This document shows, piece by piece, positions 1 through 8,569 of a stretch of 64,000 nt of DNA. The stretch comes from Saccharothrix sp. S26 (GTDB taxonomy: Bacteria; Actinomycetota; Actinomycetes; Mycobacteriales; Pseudonocardiaceae). The first letter of the stretch is position 1, and each line of letters begins with the position of its first letter. The position numbers and the translations under genes were made by a program. The stretch spans positions 124,001-188,000 of the forward strand of contig NZ_JAJUWT010000006.1 of NCBI RefSeq assembly GCF_021390395.1, given 5' to 3'. The notes under the pieces are model-generated. The model worked only from the letters and a program-made list of their open reading frames with translations. It was not told where the DNA came from and made no database searches.

Positions 1-2
1 AG

Positions 3-194
3 GTCCTGGCGGGCACGCCGGAGGAGGTGGCGGCGCAGCTGGCGGAGGTCCGCGAGTGGTTCGGTGACGTGACGGTGAGCCTCCAGGTGAACTCCGGCAC
101 CGCGACGTACCGGGAAGCCGAACAGAGCCTGCGCCTGTTCGCCGAACACGTGCTGCCACGGCTCGGCGCCGCCGGCAGCCCCGTCGGTTCCTGA
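3..194 (+). CDS. LLM-class flavin-dependent oxidoreductase, C-terminal end (partial)
   Basis: The gene enters from the left edge and only its last 63 codons are visible, ending in TGA at 192. The residues GTPEEVAAQL followed about 30 residues later by SLRLFAEHVLPRLG match the usual C-terminus of bacterial luciferase-like monooxygenases (F420- or FMN-dependent), where a helix starting with GTPEEV precedes a final LFAEEVMPRL-type helix. Which cofactor and substrate it uses cannot be told from this end. The following 900 bases are non-coding, so it is the last gene of its transcript. Confidence 0.75.
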   Translation, partial: VLAGTPEEVAAQLAEVREWFGDVTVSLQVNSGTATYREAEQSLRLFAEHVLPRLGAAGSPVGS

Positions 195-1110
195 TGCGGT
201 GAATACCGACCCGGTCGGCGGTGGGTGCGCACACCGCCGACCGGGTCGCGGACACCACAACGGGTGAGTGCCTCGAAGGCGGCGGAGGATCCTCCGCTGC
301 CTTCGGTCGTCCGGGTGTCGAGGGGGCAGGGGGTCCGACCGCCTCGCGCCGCTCGTCGGCTGATGCGGTGGAGTTCGAATCTACGGCGACGCCCAACCAA
401 CTTGTTGGTAGAGTGTGGTGCCGTGGTGTTCACGGACCAGGGAGGGGGGTGGATGCCTGCCCCAGGTGCGCAGTCGTCGGTCGGGGAGGTGCCCGCTCGT
501 CGGGTTCAGGGCCGCGGGCCAAGCGCGGCGACCGGGTGTGGGGTGGCTTTCGACCGGACCGCAACCGGGCGGCGGTGGTTTTCGGGCACGACGCGGATGT
601 GACCGAAAGCCATTTCTCCTGTTGTTGAGCAGGCGTGGTGTCGTATCCGGCTTCGCCGCGGCGGGTCGGCTGGTCGAGTATTTTTTGAATGGTGGTCGAA
701 TACGCCTCGCGCGGGAATGTCGTGAGGTCGGGCGCCGGCGCGGCACGGCGGGGGACTGGTGGTTCGCCTTGTCGTCGAAACTCGCACAATGACCAGGTCT
801 GCCGAGGTGGGTGCGTTCCGCATCACCGGCGAGGGGGCGGGGTTCTGGTAGTGTAATGGTGACACCGGGTGATCGGAATGGATGGGGTTTCCGTTTTCCT
901 GGCGCGACTGGGTGCTCGGGGGAAGGGTTTTGCGTGAGCGCACACCTCGTGCTGGGTGGTCGATGCGCTCAAAGCGCTCAATACTTGTGCCGACGAGCAC
1001 GATGAATCCAACTTCAGCAACGCATCATCTGGTCATGCCGGTGGCGTGGGAGAAGCTGCTCGTAGAGCCGGCCGGTTGTTGCCGGAGTCAAATCACATAC
1101 GGGGGGACGC
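195..1110. other. long non-coding stretch before the SARP gene
   Basis: I see no convincing gene here; the open frames have arginine/glycine-rich shadow composition. A 6-bp inverted repeat (ACCAAC, TT, GTTGGT) lies at 396-409. The stretch probably carries the promoter and a long leader for the SARP gene, but I cannot point to a clear -35/-10 pair. Confidence 0.4.
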
Positions 1111-2019
1111 ATGGTGCGCGGTACGTATACGGATTTCACTGACCTGCGTTCGATCGGCGGGTACGACCACGGTGCTCCCGTGGTGGTGCCGAGGCAGGCA
1201 GGTCGGTTGGACCACGGCCGGTCGATGGACGTCAAGGTGCTCGGCTCCGCCTCGGTCGCACTGTGCGGCAAGTCGATCATGCCGACCGCGGGCAAGCCGA
1301 GACAGCTGCTCATCCTGCTGGCGCTCCGGTGCGGTCGCGCGGTCCCGGTCGCCACCCTCATGGAGGAGCTGTGGGGCGACGACATCCCGCGCAGCGGGAC
1401 AACGACCCTGCAGACCTACATCCTGAAACTGCGTCGGCTGATCGCCATGACGCTGCCATCGGACTCCCGCGGGGCGGCGAAGGAGTTGCTGCTCACCAGC
1501 TTCAACGGCTACCAGTTGAACGCCACTTGCGCCTCGTTCGACCTGCTTGAGTTCGAACGCCTGGCCGCTGACGGCGAGGCCGCGCTCGACAACGGCGACG
1601 CGCTCGGCGCGTCCAGGATCCTCAGCCGCGCGCTCGACCTCTGGCGGGGCCCGGCGCTCATGGACATCCCGACGGGGCGAGTCCTGACCACGGAGACCGT
1701 CGGCATGGAGGAGGCCCGCATGCGCGCCCTCGAACGCCGAATCGTCGCCGACTGCCAGTTGGGCAAGTACGCGGCGCTCGTGCCGGAACTGCGCGTGCTG
1801 GTGGAGCAGAACCCGATGGATGAGAACTTCTGCGCGCTGTTGATGATTGCCTTCCAGCGGTCCGGCGCCGCATGGCGTGCCCTCGAGGTGTACCGCAACC
1901 TGCGCGTCTCGCTGGTGGAGGAGTTCGGCGTGGAACCGTCCGCGCGCATGCAGCGCCTGCACCAGGCGGTGCTGGAGAACACGCAGGAGCTGTCACTGCG
2001 GGAGTACGGCCTCCTGTGA
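1111..2019 (+). CDS. SARP-family (AfsR/DnrI/RedD) transcriptional activator
   Basis: A stand-alone Streptomyces antibiotic regulatory protein of 302 residues. The N-terminal part from about residue 39 (MDVKVLGSASVAL, then GKPRQLLILLALRCGRAV and LMEELWGDD) is an OmpR-type winged helix. The rest is a bacterial transcriptional activation domain (BTAD) with helical repeats, including the typical RVLVEQNPMDENFCALLM and LEVYRNLRVSLVEEFGVEPS segments. Its length fits small SARPs of the ActII-ORF4 class without an NTPase part. The ATG at 1111 has a GGGGGGA ribosome site directly upstream; an internal ATG at 1225 would still keep the whole domain. No biosynthetic genes follow, so the target cluster, if any, lies to the left or elsewhere. 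Its 3' end overlaps the convergent TetR gene by 27 bases. Confidence 0.9.
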   Translation: MVRGTYTDFTDLRSIGGYDHGAPVVVPRQAGRLDHGRSMDVKVLGSASVALCGKSIMPTAGKPRQLLILLALRCGRAVPVATLMEELWGDDIPRSGTTTLQTYILKLRRLIAMTLPSDSRGAAKELLLTSFNGYQLNATCASFDLLEFERLAADGEAALDNGDALGASRILSRALDLWRGPALMDIPTGRVLTTETVGMEEARMRALERRIVADCQLGKYAALVPELRVLVEQNPMDENFCALLMIAFQRSGAAWRALEVYRNLRVSLVEEFGVEPSARMQRLHQAVLENTQELSLREYGLL

Positions 2020-2652
2020 GGGCCACAACGGCGCCAAGCCGCGCTCCAGGAGGTCGAAGGCCGTTTCCGCGCGGGCGACCGCCGCCGGGAAGGTGCGGTG
2101 GGCACTGCGGCCGGAGCGGAGGTCACGGGCGTTGTGGTCGGCGAGGACCCGCTGCGTGCCGAACACCTGGGCGGCAACGAGGTGGGCGGTGAACTCGTCG
2201 CTCAGCCCGCCCGAGGCGAGCAACTCGGTGGTCAGTTCCCGTTCCTGGTCGAGCATGTAGGTGGTCAGGCGGGTCATCAGCGTCGGTGTGGAGTACAGCA
2301 GGTTGTGGAACGTGATGGCCGGCAGCGTGTCGTTCAAGCCGGTCAGGGGGTCTCGCTCGGCCAGCCGGTCGAGGAAGCTCCGCCGGAGGGCTTCGAGCGC
2401 GGACGCGCCCGCCGGGCGGTCCCGTACGACCTGGGCCGGGTTCTTGGCGTCGTCGATGAACCGGCGCAGGACGAGGTCTTCCTTGGTGGGGAAGTAGGCG
2501 AACAGGGTCGGCTTGGACACCTCGGCGGCGGCGGCGATGTCGGCGACGGAGACGTCGTCGAAACCCGATTCCCGGAACAAGGCGAAGGCCGCTTCCACGA
2601 TCGCCTCGCGGGTGCGGCGCTTCTTGCGCTCCCGCAGTCCGAGCTCCTCCAT
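1993..2652 (-). CDS. TetR-family transcriptional repressor
   Basis: 219 residues. Residues 10-60 form the TetR helix-turn-helix (RRTREAIVEAAFALF, then VSVADIAAAAEVSKPTLFAYF), followed by KEDLVLRRF as in many repressors of the AcrR group; the C-terminal ligand domain is not specific. It is divergent from the HelD-type helicase gene with about 100 bases between them, so it very likely controls that gene and itself. The coding strand reads TAGGCT, six bases, then ATG, so the message is probably leaderless with a TANNNT -10 box. The 3' end runs 27 bases into the convergent SARP gene. Confidence 0.9.
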   Translation of the reverse strand: MEELGLRERKKRRTREAIVEAAFALFRESGFDDVSVADIAAAAEVSKPTLFAYFPTKEDLVLRRFIDDAKNPAQVVRDRPAGASALEALRRSFLDRLAERDPLTGLNDTLPAITFHNLLYSTPTLMTRLTTYMLDQERELTTELLASGGLSDEFTAHLVAAQVFGTQRVLADHNARDLRSGRSAHRTFPAAVARAETAFDLLERGLAPLWPSQEAVLPQ

Positions 2653-2753
2653 GGGTACAGCCTAGCCTAGTCTGCCTCGGTCAGGAAGTTGACTGGGTCG
2701 TATACTTGACCGAGTTAAGAGATCCTGCCTTCCTTGTGAGGTCCGTCAAGACC
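2653..2753. promoter_or_regulatory. divergent TetR/helD promoter with inverted repeat
   Basis: CTCGGTCA at 2676-2683 is repeated in inverse as TGACCGAG at 2707-2714; a further TTGACT at 2689-2694 shares the TTGAC core. A TATACT box at 2701-2706 is a plausible -10 for the helicase, so the right arm would overlap its transcription start. This is the natural place for the TetR protein to bind and shut down both directions. The arm spacing of 23 bases is longer than usual for one TetR dimer, so two dimers, or a core site using the inner TTGAC, is possible. Confidence 0.55.
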
Positions 2754-4880
2754 ATGCGCCAGCCTGACGAGGGCTCCGTCGAGTCCGAGATCCGCGCCGA
2801 ACGCGACTACCTGGACGCCTGCCGCGCCCAGCTCGCCCGCATGCGTGAGGAGGTCGGCACGATGCTGGCCACGGGTGCGGGGGAGGGCGAGGACGTGGTG
2901 GACAAGTACTTCAACCACATGCTGCGCCAGTTCCGCGTCCAGGTGATCGAGGACTTGGCCGACATCGAGGGCGCACCGCTGTTCTTCGGCCGCCTGGACT
3001 ACCCGGCGAACGAGGTCTACGAAGGCGTCGCCGACCGCGTGCGGCGGAGCGGATCGCCCACGCGCACACCGACCAGTGATCTCGTCTACGTCGGCCGCCG
3101 GGGTGTCCGCGACGACGACGGCGAGCCCATGGTCATCGACTGGCGCGCCTCGTTGGCACGCGCCTTCTACGAGGCCAGCACCCAGGAGACGATGGGCGTT
3201 CGGGTCCGCCGCCGGTACGGCTTCGACCACAACGGTGTCCTGACCGCGTACGAGGACGAGCCGATCGACCGCCCGACCGGGGCGGGCGGCGGGAGCGATT
3301 TCCTGGCCGAGGAGATCGAGCGGCCGCGCAAGGGCCCGATGCGCGACATCGTGGCCACGATCCAGCCCGAGCAGATGAGCCTGGTCCGCGCCCCGCTGGA
3401 CCGCACGTTGTGCATCCAGGGCGCACCCGGCACGGGGAAGACCGCGGTGGGCCTGCACCGCCTGGCCTACCTGCTCTACACCGAGCGGGAACGCCTGCGG
3501 AAGGACGGCGGGGTCGCGGTCATCGGGCCCAACCGCTCCTTCCTCTCCTACATCCGCAACGTCCTGCCCGCCCTCGGCGAGGTCGAGGTCTCCCAGGCCA
3601 CCATCGACGAGCTGATCGGCCCCGGCATCGCTGTCGGGCGCGTCGACTCGCCCGAATCGGCGCGGGTCAAGGGGGATGCCAGGATGGCCGAGGTGCTCCG
3701 ACGCCACCTGTGGGCGCGCATCCGGCCGCTCGACGAGGTGGTGGAGGTCAAGCACCAGCACCGCACCTGGCGGCTGTCCCCGGAGGAACTGGCCGAGGAG
3801 GTCGAGGCCGTGCTCGGCCGCGGCGTCGACTACGGCACCGGCCGTGAGCTGCTGGCCCAACGCCTGGCACACCTCGTGCTGCGCCGGATGGAGCAAGCGG
3901 GCACCCCGACCGCCACCATGGCGCAGCTCCGCCGCCACAAGGCGATCAACCGCGCCGTCGGACGGATGTGGCCCGAGGTCGACCGCGCCCGCCTGGTCCT
4001 CGACCTCCTCACCGACGAGGCGCAACTCGCGCGGTCCGCGGCCGGCGTCCTCTCCGCCGACGAGCAGCGGGCCATCCTGCTCACGCCCCGGCCGCGCGGT
4101 GCGAGGTCGATCGGCTGGACCAGCCTTGACCTGGCCCTGCTCGACGAGGTCCAGGCCTTGGTCGAGCGCCCGGCCAAGCTCGGGCACGTCGTGGTCGACG
4201 AGGCCCAGGACCTCAGCCCGATGCAGATCCGGGCGATCGCCCGGCGACTGACCGGCTCCTGCACCGTCCTCGGCGACCTGGCACAGTCCACCAGCCCGGC
4301 CGCGGTGCGGTCCTGGACCGAGGTCCTCGAACACCTCGACCGGGCGAACGGAAGGGTCGAGGAACTGACCCGCGGCTACCGCGTGCCGACCGAGGTCATC
4401 GACTTCGCCGCCCGCCTCCTGCCGCACATCGCGCCTGGGCTCACCGGCCCGACCTCGTTCCGCCACACCGCCGACGCCCTGCACATCACCGAGACCGCGC
4501 CGGGGGAGAAGATCGCGACCACCGTCACGACCTGCGTCGCCGCACTGGCCGGGGAGGGGGCGATCGGCCTCATCGCCGCCGACGACGACATCCCAGGCCT
4601 GCACCGGGCCCTTTCCGACAACGGCTTGCCGCACACCGTGCTGGGCACCGACGGTGCGGGTCTGGAGGCCGAACGCCTCACCCTGACCCCGGTCACGCTC
4701 AGCAAGGGACTGGAGTTCGACACCGTGGTCGTCGTCGAACCGGCCCGCATCGCCCAGGCGGAGCAGCGCGGCCTCCAACGCCTCTACGTCGCCTTGACCC
4801 GAGCCGTCAGCAACCTGCACGTCATCCACGCCGAACGCCTGCCGGAACCCCTGACGCGGGAACTCGCGATGACCGACTGA
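2754..4880 (+). CDS. helD: HelD-type RNA polymerase recycling ATPase (UvrD/SF1 family)
   Basis: A superfamily 1 helicase-like ATPase that, in the HelD/HelR family, pries stalled RNA polymerase off DNA; some actinomycete members (HelR) also expel rifamycins. The N-terminal coiled coil (SVESEIRAERDYLDACRAQL) is the HelD hallmark. Walker A is GAPGTGKT at about residues 223-230 and Walker B is VVVDEAQDLSP near residue 482; the last 150 residues hold UvrD-like C-terminal motifs (TPVTLSKGLEFDTVVVVEP, LYVALTRA). I chose ATG 2754 because the upstream TTG at 2706 sits in the probable -10 box; GTG 2736 is an alternative. The divergent TetR gene suggests drug- or ligand-inducible expression. A rifamycin link is inference only. 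Confidence 0.85.
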   Translation: MRQPDEGSVESEIRAERDYLDACRAQLARMREEVGTMLATGAGEGEDVVDKYFNHMLRQFRVQVIEDLADIEGAPLFFGRLDYPANEVYEGVADRVRRSGSPTRTPTSDLVYVGRRGVRDDDGEPMVIDWRASLARAFYEASTQETMGVRVRRRYGFDHNGVLTAYEDEPIDRPTGAGGGSDFLAEEIERPRKGPMRDIVATIQPEQMSLVRAPLDRTLCIQGAPGTGKTAVGLHRLAYLLYTERERLRKDGGVAVIGPNRSFLSYIRNVLPALGEVEVSQATIDELIGPGIAVGRVDSPESARVKGDARMAEVLRRHLWARIRPLDEVVEVKHQHRTWRLSPEELAEEVEAVLGRGVDYGTGRELLAQRLAHLVLRRMEQAGTPTATMAQLRRHKAINRAVGRMWPEVDRARLVLDLLTDEAQLARSAAGVLSADEQRAILLTPRPRGARSIGWTSLDLALLDEVQALVERPAKLGHVVVDEAQDLSPMQIRAIARRLTGSCTVLGDLAQSTSPAAVRSWTEVLEHLDRANGRVEELTRGYRVPTEVIDFAARLLPHIAPGLTGPTSFRHTADALHITETAPGEKIATTVTTCVAALAGEGAIGLIAADDDIPGLHRALSDNGLPHTVLGTDGAGLEAERLTLTPVTLSKGLEFDTVVVVEPARIAQAEQRGLQRLYVALTRAVSNLHVIHAERLPEPLTRELAMTD

Positions 4881-4999
4881 AGCCGTCCGGTTCGTGGTGA
4901 TGCGAGGCCGTGGAGCTCCGTCGTGGTGTCACGGCTTTCTCCACCGGGGAGAACCCCGCGCGGGTGTACCCGGTCGTCGGAGGCTCGTGGTGGATGAGG

Positions 5000-5166
5000 G
5001 TGCGGACCGGGTCGCGGATGACGATGTGGGTGCCGAGCATGACGTGCTCGGCCGTCTGGGACTTGGTGCGCACGCGTTCCAGGGCCATGCGCACGGCGGT
5101 GCGGCCCAGTTCCTCGTGTGGCACGTGGACGGTGGTGAGGTCGATGTCCGGGGACGGCCAAGGCGG
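5000..5166 (-). pseudogene. LacI-family regulator, C-terminal remnant
   Basis: The minus strand reads DIDLTTVHVPHEELGRTAV, then ALERVR and HVMLGTHIVIRDPVR, which is the end of the sugar-binding domain of LacI/GalR regulators. A stop lies just upstream in this frame and there is no DNA-binding domain or effector core, so about 80 percent of the gene is gone. The frame then runs on past the normal family end without similarity. The regulator cannot be functional. Confidence 0.65.
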
Positions 5167-5190
5167 ATGAACTCACGCTTGACAGCTGTC

Positions 5191-5700
5191 TCACCCAGGC
5201 CAACCAGGCTCGACCCCGGTTGACGCACGGGACCAGTGAACATCGCGGGGGTCCTTCTTGCCCGGACGTCCGTCGCCGGATGGCGAGCGTGTCGATCTGG
5301 GAGGGCGGTGCCACATCTGGCCCACCCAGCCGGAGCGGTGATCGACTGGACCGCCACAGGTCAGTGCCGGCAACTTGCTCGGCGGATCTCCAGTCGCCCT
5401 GGTTGCGCGCATGACGATGCGACCGCACGAGGCCACCTGCGGGGATTCTTCACTGGCCGGCGATCGGAAGTTCGTTTCAGCCATTCGGCGGTCAAACTCG
5501 TCGGCATCCATGCTGCAGCGGACTTCGTCGGTGGTGTTCTTGCCGGTTTCGTCGACGAACTTCAATCCGCCGATCTTGCCTAATGCATGTCCGGTGGTCG
5601 GTTTGATCAGTGGATGGCCGATGATGTCGGATGGCTTCCCGGTGATCGCGGCGATCTCCGCCTCGAACTCAAGGTGGGCCAAGGTGACGCGGCCGAGCAT
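5191..5700 (-). CDS. unrecognised ORF, possibly a gene fragment
   Basis: The first 85 residues (from MLGRVTLAHLEFEAEIAAITG to about MADEFDRRMAETNF-like sequence near 5450) look like protein, with mixed composition and codon use unlike a shadow frame. The open frame extends upstream of the chosen start to a stop near 5768 (RPIFDVIEPLSGYQYM), so the true start could be earlier. The second half is arginine/proline-rich and looks like non-coding read-through. I do not recognise a family. It lies between the LacI remnant and a lectin gene, in DNA that seems decayed. Confidence 0.3.
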   Translation of the reverse strand: MLGRVTLAHLEFEAEIAAITGKPSDIIGHPLIKPTTGHALGKIGGLKFVDETGKNTTDEVRCSMDADEFDRRMAETNFRSPASEESPQVASCGRIVMRATRATGDPPSKLPALTCGGPVDHRSGWVGQMWHRPPRSTRSPSGDGRPGKKDPRDVHWSRASTGVEPGWPG

Positions 5701-5900
5701 GTACTGATACCCGGAGAGTGGTTCGATGACGTCGAAGATTGGCCGGACGTTGTTGTCCGGCGGTCACGCCCCGACACCGGACAACGTTTTCACGCTATAC
5801 CTGGAACCGGTGCCCGATCAACCAGGTCGGAGACGTCAATACACACACGCCGCCGCCAGTTCGCGACGCGCGCCAATAGTCTGAACTCGAGGGATAAATC

Positions 5901-6374
5901 ATGGGACTCAAGGGAAAGCGCATTCGACTCGTCGGTGTGGGCGCGGCGGTCGCGTTCGGGTCGACGCTGCTGGCCGGTACCGCAACCACGGCGCAGGCGG
6001 CGCCGGTGTACTACCAGGTGATCAACGCCAACGGCATCAACTCCTGCCTCCAGGTGAACATCTCAGGCGGCAAGGGAAACCTCGTCCTCGGCAACTGTGA
6101 CCGCAGCGCGAAGCAGGTGTGGACGATCAGCGGCGGCATCTTCAGGAACCCGGTATCGGGCCACTGCCTCGACGGAAACGGCGCGGATGTCTACACATTC
6201 CCCTGCAACGGTGGCGCGTATCAGAAGTGGACGACCATCTCGAGCACTTCGAAGAAGTCCATCAGGCACGACTGGAGCGGTAAGTTCCTGGACGGGAACG
6301 GAGCCCTCGGTGCCAACGTGGTCTTCCAGCCCAGCATCGAGACGGCGTCTCGATGGGTGATCGACCAGGTGTGA
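5901..6374 (+). CDS. secreted ricin-type beta-trefoil lectin
   Basis: 157 residues: a Sec signal peptide (KGKRIRLVGVGAAVAFGSTL, cleaved after TTAQA near residue 33) and one beta-trefoil carbohydrate-binding domain. The three-fold pattern is visible as SCLQVNISGGKGNLVLGNCD, then HCLDGNGADVYTFPCNGG with QKW, then GKFLDGNGALGANVVFQP. The QxW motifs are QVW, QKW and SRW, the last one degenerate. A GAGGGA ribosome site precedes ATG 5901. It stands alone, so it is a small secreted sugar-binding protein rather than an accessory domain of an enzyme. A strong hairpin follows the stop. Confidence 0.88.
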   Translation: MGLKGKRIRLVGVGAAVAFGSTLLAGTATTAQAAPVYYQVINANGINSCLQVNISGGKGNLVLGNCDRSAKQVWTISGGIFRNPVSGHCLDGNGADVYTFPCNGGAYQKWTTISSTSKKSIRHDWSGKFLDGNGALGANVVFQPSIETASRWVIDQV

Positions 6375-6397
6375 TGAACCCGGTGACCCCGTGAGCG

Positions 6398-6425
6398 CGG
6401 CGGGCCGTCCGCTGGCGGCCCGCCG
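6398..6425 (+). terminator. hairpin terminator after the lectin gene
   Basis: CGGCGGGCC at 6398-6406 pairs perfectly with GGCCCGCCG at 6417-6425 across a 10-base loop, 24 bases after the lectin stop. There is no T tract, which is normal for actinomycete terminators. Confidence 0.7.
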
Positions 6426-6726
6426 TCGCCCTGCCGGACGAGCAAGAACTCGGACCTGGGTGAGGTGCTGGTGGACGGGGAGAAGCGTGGCAGTGCGCGA
6501 CGGCCGCCTGGACTTCGCCGCGTTGGCCGCGGCTCCCCGAGGGCGCGACGAACGTCAGCGTCGGGTGAACCGGACGCCGGTCCCCTGCGCCGGTAGTGAC
6601 TGCCAGTCAACAACGCCCGGGCAATGGCAAGCCGGATCCACCGATCGGGTTACCTGGTGTTGATCGCCGCACGCCGAACATCGGGGCGGGCACCGTGAGT
6701 GTTCATCAACGCGATGGGGAAGTTCG

Positions 6727-6885
6727 GTGCCGCGTGCCGAGCGTCCGTTGGAGTCCGACGGATCTGCTTTGACCGAGCTCGCTGTCGACCTGCGCAGATT
6801 GCGGCAGAAGGCGGGTGCCCTGTCGTACCGGGAGTTGGCCCGGCTGGCGCATTGCTCCTCAAGCACGTGGTCGGACGCTGCCGGT
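6727..6885 (+). pseudogene. XRE-type HTH protein, N-terminal remnant
   Basis: GTG 6727 opens a frame whose first 53 residues (PLESDGSALTELAVDLRRLR, then SYRELARLAHCSSSTWSDAAG) match the N-terminal helix-turn-helix found on many actinomycete proteins that continue into WD40, NB-ARC or tetratricopeptide parts. The similarity stops abruptly at 6885, where IS5-family transposase sequence begins in another frame. The rest of the regulator is missing. Confidence 0.6.
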
Positions 6886-7263
6886 GCCGATCCCGATCGA
6901 CCGGGTCGCCGCCGACCGGCCGTTCTACTCGGGCAAGCATCGGATGCACGGGGTGAACCTGCAGGTGATCGCCTCGCCGGACGGCACGATCCTGTGGGCG
7001 TCCGGCCAACTGCCGGGCAGCACGCACGACACCGCCGCAAGGGCTGCCACGGCTACGACCAGACCGGCGACCATCTGCTCACCCCGTACAAGGGAAAGAA
7101 CAAGCTGCAGTCGCAGAAGGACGCCAACCCCGCCCACGCCCGGCTCCGCGGCTCCGGTGAACGCGCCAACGCCCAACTCAAGACCTGGCGCGTCCTGTGC
7201 ACGCTCCGCTGCTGCCCCGTACCGCGCCGGCCGCCTGGCCAAGGCCATTTACGCATTCGTCGG
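6886..7263 (+). mobile_element. IS5-family (DDE_Tnp_4) transposase remnant
   Basis: Three pieces of one transposase are spread over two frames. RPFYSGKHRMHGVNLQVIAS and ASGQLPGSTHDTAA are in one frame, KGCHGYDQTGDHLLTPYKGK and RLRGSGERANAQLKTWRVL in the next, and AGRLAKAIYAF back in the first. The N-terminal third and the stretch between the THDTAA and KGYHG motifs are missing. The element is dead. It abuts the XRE remnant without a spacer, marking the insertion point. Confidence 0.75.
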
Positions 7264-7267
7264 GTCG

Positions 7268-7753
7268 TCAGGCTCGGTAGGCCGGTTTCATGATGGGTTT
7301 GGGCAGGTTGGTTCGGCTGTGCTCGGCGGCGCCGAGCCGCTCGATGAGCTCACCGCTCAGCCAGCCGCCGATGGCGCTGACCAGGACCCCGGTGCAGGCG
7401 AGGGCGAGCGCAGGGCCGGTGGCCTGCCAGGCGGGCTGCTCGGCCCTGAGCAGCCAGCTGCTGGCGAACAGCGTCAACATGGCGATGTTGGTCAGGGCGT
7501 GGAGCCGGCCAACCTTTCGAATGGGGCTTTGGGGTGGGGCGGACACGGACCACTCGATCCACGCCGCCGCTGTGCTGAGGACTCCGAGCACCACTCCGGC
7601 GGCGATGAGGTGGGCCGCGGTCACGTCGAATCCGGGACGGTGGGTGAGGATGCGCAGCAGGTCGAACCCGACGGCCGTGGTCAGCAGGCCGGGAGGTGAG
7701 ATGACGAGGATCGGCTCTGCGGCACAGCGCGCGATCTGGACACGGTGGCGCAC
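7268..7753 (-). CDS. DUF2231-type membrane protein
   Basis: 161 residues with about four transmembrane segments (ILVISPPGLLTTAVGFDLL, LIAAGVVLGVLSTAAAWIEW, HALTNIAMLTLFASSWLL, GPALALACTGVLVSAIGGWL). The order, the conserved FDLL, the tryptophan-ending second helix and the histidine at the third helix agree with DUF2231, a family of small integral membrane proteins of unknown function. Start is GTG 7753. The family usually has a few more residues before the first helix, so a slightly earlier start is possible. No partner gene is adjacent; the neighbours on both sides are remnants. Confidence 0.6.
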   Translation of the reverse strand: MRHRVQIARCAAEPILVISPPGLLTTAVGFDLLRILTHRPGFDVTAAHLIAAGVVLGVLSTAAAWIEWSVSAPPQSPIRKVGRLHALTNIAMLTLFASSWLLRAEQPAWQATGPALALACTGVLVSAIGGWLSGELIERLGAAEHSRTNLPKPIMKPAYRA

Positions 7754-8007
7754 GGTCGCCCACCTCCTCGGAACGGTTCGTCACACGGCTTCCCGCCGTT
7801 CGCGGTCTCAGTCCACCGGAGGTGGAACAAGACCCGACCGGGTGACACTTGACCTCGGGCCGTGACCGGGTCGCAGGGACGCGACACCGACGATGGGTCG
7901 ATGTCCGCCGGTGGCTTGACGGGAGCGCCGCTCGTGGCGAACGACGCGAGCGGTCCGTTCCGGCGCTGCGGGGTGAAGCCGTGGCGGCGCAACCACAGCC
8001 CGACACC

Positions 8008-8445
8008 CTGCTCCGTCATGTCCACTACATCGCCGGCTACACGATCTTCAACGACTGGTCCGCCCGCGACCTCCAGCCCGCCGAGATGGCCGTGGTCCTC
8101 GGTCCGTGCAAGGGCAAGGGCAAGGACACCGCCACCACCTTCGGACCCTGGTTGGTCACGCCGGACGAGCTGGACGCGTACCGCGAGGACGGCGTGCTGC
8201 GCCTGGCCGTGACCGCCGAGGTGAACGGCCGCCTCGTCGGCTCCGACCTGCTGTCCACCATGAGCTGGACGGTCGAGGGGACGCCTCCCGGGGCGCGCTC
8301 GTGCGACCGGGTGACGTGCTCGGCTCCGGCAACGGCGGCTGCCCGGCCGAGCTGTGGGCAGGGAAGCGGAGTCGCCCCCGCCGTGCCCCGGCGACACACT
8401 CTCGAGGGCATCGGGCGGATCAGGACCAGGGTGGTCGCCGGGGTC
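8008..8445 (+). pseudogene. fumarylacetoacetate hydrolase family protein, broken C-terminal half
   Basis: YIAGYTIFNDWSARDLQPAEM, then FGPWLVTPDEL and VNGRLVGSDLLSTMSWTVE, is the catalytic core of the FAH family (2-hydroxyhepta-2,4-diene-1,7-dioate isomerase type). Near 8290 the similarity jumps to a second frame (RPGDVLGSGNGGCPAELW) and near 8370 returns to the first (LEGIGRIRTRVV). Two shifts and the missing first half make it a pseudogene. Metal ligands of the family lie mainly in the lost N-terminal part. Confidence 0.7.
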
Positions 8446-8569
8446 GAGGCCGACCGTTGCCACGCGCCCGCCGCCGGCCGCAGACCAGGCCGTGACAGCC
8501 CGGTCCCACCGTCGGCCTTCGTGCGGAGAAACGCCGCTGACCGGCGGCGAGCCCCGATAGGTTTCCGGC

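Noticed and set aside
320-400. tRNA-like T-arm (GAGTTCGAATC) with a possible paired acceptor stem
   Set aside because: The T stem has a mismatch, the acceptor and T-arm distances do not agree, and no anticodon arm can be folded. At most a tRNA fragment.
2653-2753. Rifamycin-associated element upstream of helD
   Set aside because: I could not find a sequence that I would defend as that conserved element; the visible repeat fits a TetR operator better.
1111-4880. SARP, TetR and helicase as part of an antibiotic gene cluster
   Set aside because: No polyketide, peptide or terpene synthase, tailoring or transport gene is visible; only the flavin monooxygenase tail could belong to one.
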